Positions 5,271 to 6,637 of a stretch of 6,637 bases of DNA are shown in pieces. Both the position numbers and the translations under genes were made by a program. Positions within the stretch are counted from its first letter, which is position 1. The number at the start of each line of letters is the position of its first letter. Origin of the DNA: JBBQRS01 sp038214535 (lineage in GTDB: Bacteria > Chloroflexota > Anaerolineae > CG2-30-64-16); NCBI GenBank assembly GCA_038214535.1, contig JBBQRS010000178.1, positions 1-6,637 of the forward strand, given 5' to 3'. The notes beneath the pieces were generated by a model. The model searched no databases, was not told the DNA's origin, and saw only the letters and a list, made by a program, of their open reading frames with translations.

Positions 5271-6542
5271 ATGCGCTCAGCAAGACTCCTTCGGCCCGCA
5301 GGAGTGCTCATCCCGGCTCTGGCGTTTACCCTCTGCCTGCTTGGCCCGGGCCGCCCCGTCGCCGCGCAGGAAGCCACGCCGACGATCGCGGTGACGGTCG
5401 TGACGGCGACGCCCGCGCCCACCGCGACGATCACCCCGACGCCCAGCATCACGCCCAGCCCCACGCCGACCTTCACCGCGCTCGAAGCGCGCCTGGCGCT
5501 GGCCCGCGCCTATCTGGACGGCGGGGACTACGCCGCAGCCATGGAAATCTATTCCGCCGTGGCGTTGGAAAGCCCCGGCAACCCGACCGCGCTGGCGGGC
5601 CTCAACGAGGCGTTGGCCGCGCAGGGTGGGGCCACAGCGACCGCCGCCGCGCCGCTGCCCACGCTCGCGCCGCCCACCCCGACCCCTGTTCCGCCGACCA
5701 CCTTCTCGCAGAATTTTAACCATTGGTGGCGGTTGCTTGGTTCCATCGCGCTGGCGGCGGCGCTGATCTTCGCCTTGCTCTTCGCCCTGCTGCGCCTCCT
5801 GCGCTGGTTCTTCGCCTGGTTGCGCGAGTTTTGGCTCATGCGTTTGCGGCCGCGCTTCGGCATGGACCCCGTCGCGCCCGGCATCGCCCTGGGCGAGTTC
5901 ACCGAGGCGCTGGCTGTGCCCGGCTACGTGGACTCCGAGATCGTGATGCAGACCATCGAAGAATCGCTGGTGCGCTGGAATCGGGCCGTCCCCGCGGGTT
6001 TGCAGACTCCCGTGCTCTTACGCCCGCTCGACATGGTCGGCCTGGGCCAACTCAGCGCGCTCTGGGCGCGGGTCTCGACCCCGCCGCGCGGGTACCTTGC
6101 CTCGGGTCTACTGTTGGGTGACGAAGCGGGTCCCTATCGGCTGGCAGTGGAGCGGATAGACCTGCGCACCCATCGCGTGGATGCGAGCCGCACCTTCGAG
6201 AGCCTCGGCGCGACCTCTGCGGATGCCTTCCATGCGCTCGCCATGACCGCGGCGCTCTGGCTGCGCGACCCGCTGGGGATGGAGGCGACGCCTGAGACGC
6301 TGGCCGGCGCATCTGCGGACGCCGCCCCGACGCCGCCGCAGATCGCGTTCGCGGCGCTCGACATCCTGACGCCGGTGCGCCTCCAGGTGGACGCCGAGAG
6401 CGTGGACTACCCCGCCGCGCCGCAAGCCCTGGACGCCGCGCAGGTGCTGGTCAACCGGCTCCCCGCCGGTTCCAGCCTCCGCCGCGACCTGCAAGCCGCA
6501 GTAGATGACCTGCGCGCGTCCGTCCAGCCGGGCCGCGCCTGA
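5271..6542 (+). CDS. Exported single-pass membrane protein with TPR-like segment, unknown function
   Basis: I do not recognise a named family. The 423 residues suggest this order: signal peptide (1-32; Arg-containing N-region, hydrophobic LIPALAFTLCLLG, cleavage likely after VAA); Thr/Pro-rich linker (about 36-68, of the TPTPSITPSPTPT kind); a TPR-like helical pair (about 70-117, ALARAYLDGGDYAAAMEIYSA then PGNPTALAGLNEAL); a second Ala/Thr/Pro linker (about 121-144); a transmembrane helix (about 154-178); and a basic, Trp/Arg-rich juxtamembrane stretch (RLLRWFFAWLREFW, then RLRPR). The rest (about 198-423) appears soluble, with a predicted mixed alpha/beta character. By the positive-inside rule, residues 33-153 would be outside and the C-terminal domain in the cytoplasm. 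Such a layout would suit a sensor or assembly factor, but no catalytic motif is visible. It is transcribed alone from its own promoter, divergently from the methyltransferase operon. Start is ATG at 5271 after GGAGG; stop is TGA at 6540-6542. Confidence 0.9.
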   Translation: MRSARLLRPAGVLIPALAFTLCLLGPGRPVAAQEATPTIAVTVVTATPAPTATITPTPSITPSPTPTFTALEARLALARAYLDGGDYAAAMEIYSAVALESPGNPTALAGLNEALAAQGGATATAAAPLPTLAPPTPTPVPPTTFSQNFNHWWRLLGSIALAAALIFALLFALLRLLRWFFAWLREFWLMRLRPRFGMDPVAPGIALGEFTEALAVPGYVDSEIVMQTIEESLVRWNRAVPAGLQTPVLLRPLDMVGLGQLSALWARVSTPPRGYLASGLLLGDEAGPYRLAVERIDLRTHRVDASRTFESLGATSADAFHALAMTAALWLRDPLGMEATPETLAGASADAAPTPPQIAFAALDILTPVRLQVDAESVDYPAAPQALDAAQVLVNRLPAGSSLRRDLQAAVDDLRASVQPGRA

Positions 6543-6570
6543 GGTTCGTAGTGGGCCCCGAAGGGGGCGG
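6543..6570 (+). repeat. Second copy of the small palindromic repeat, after the membrane-protein stop
   Basis: TTCGTAGT (6545-6552) begins 2 nt after the TGA and is followed by GG, stem GCCCC (6555-6559), loop GAAG, stem GGGGC (6564-6568) and GG. The head is identical to that after the helicase gene, and the 5-bp stem/4-nt loop geometry is the same. Stem sequences differ, but pairing is kept. In both places the element points away from the gene it follows. A terminator or mRNA-end role is possible, although no T-tract follows. Confidence 0.5.
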
Positions 6571-6637
6571 GGCGCCCACCCCCCCGACGGGGGCCCAACC
6601 AACCCCCAACCGGCACCACACAAAATAAACCACAATA
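6571..6637. other. T-poor, GC/A-rich contig end
   Basis: No T occurs from 6553 to 6625, which is very unusual beside a gene of normal composition. GGGCCCC (6553-6559) can also pair with GGGGCCC (6590-6596) to give a long-range hairpin. The last 20 bases switch to A/C. No coding potential is seen. Together with the poly-C at the other end, this suggests low-quality or artefactual contig ends. A genuine intergenic repeat is the alternative. Confidence 0.5.

Noticed and set aside
5203..5394. Small plus-strand ORF beginning ATG at 5203
   Set aside because: It overlaps the signal-peptide gene in another frame, has no ribosome binding site, and would start at the predicted transcript start. The GGAGG-preceded ATG at 5271 is clearly better.
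1..6637. Defence, toxin-antitoxin or mobile-element system
   Set aside because: The UvrD-like helicase is the housekeeping PcrA type with the Tudor tail, next to maf and a methionine gene. No nuclease, transposase, integrase or small toxin gene is visible.

Overview
The window is a GC-rich bacterial contig, probably from a Chloroflexota (Anaerolineae-like) genome and probably metagenomic. The phylum call is an inference. It rests on Thr/Pro linkers of the TPTPSxTPSPTPT kind in the exported protein, a fused homocysteine methyltransferase/MTHFR, a Maf protein with a long C-terminal tail, and small palindromic repeats that resemble, from memory, ones in that phylum. No rRNA or taxonomic marker is present. 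Both outer ends look like assembly break-points: poly-C at the left, and an almost T-free GC-rich tail at the right.

Layout. Bases 1-67 are poly-C/CT. Bases 71-206 hold a 60-bp direct repeat in two copies containing the 3' end of the helicase gene, separated by a small hairpin. On the minus strand, read right to left, three tightly packed genes form an apparent operon. The first is a homocysteine S-methyltransferase/methylenetetrahydrofolate reductase fusion (5103..3187). It is followed by a Maf-family nucleotide pyrophosphatase (3190..2504, 4-nt ATGA overlap) and a UvrD/PcrA helicase (2522..174, 19-nt overlap). On the plus strand, one divergent gene (5271..6542) encodes a signal-peptide/TPR/transmembrane protein of unknown function. 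The 167-bp divergent region carries two convincing sigma-70-type promoters placed back to back, with their -35 boxes forming the palindrome GGCAATTGCC.

Function. The operon joins methionine/one-carbon metabolism, nucleotide-pool or cell-division housekeeping, and DNA repair. The overlaps suggest translational coupling, but no common pathway is evident. The plus-strand gene is independent apart from the shared promoter region. No mobile element, CRISPR array, tRNA, toxin-antitoxin or defence gene is visible. The gene content is ordinary housekeeping.

The most interesting signal is a short structured repeat: TTCGTAGT, then 1-2 nt, a 5-bp GC stem and a 4-nt loop. It follows the stop codon of the last gene in each direction, and its stem differs between sites in a base-pair-preserving way.
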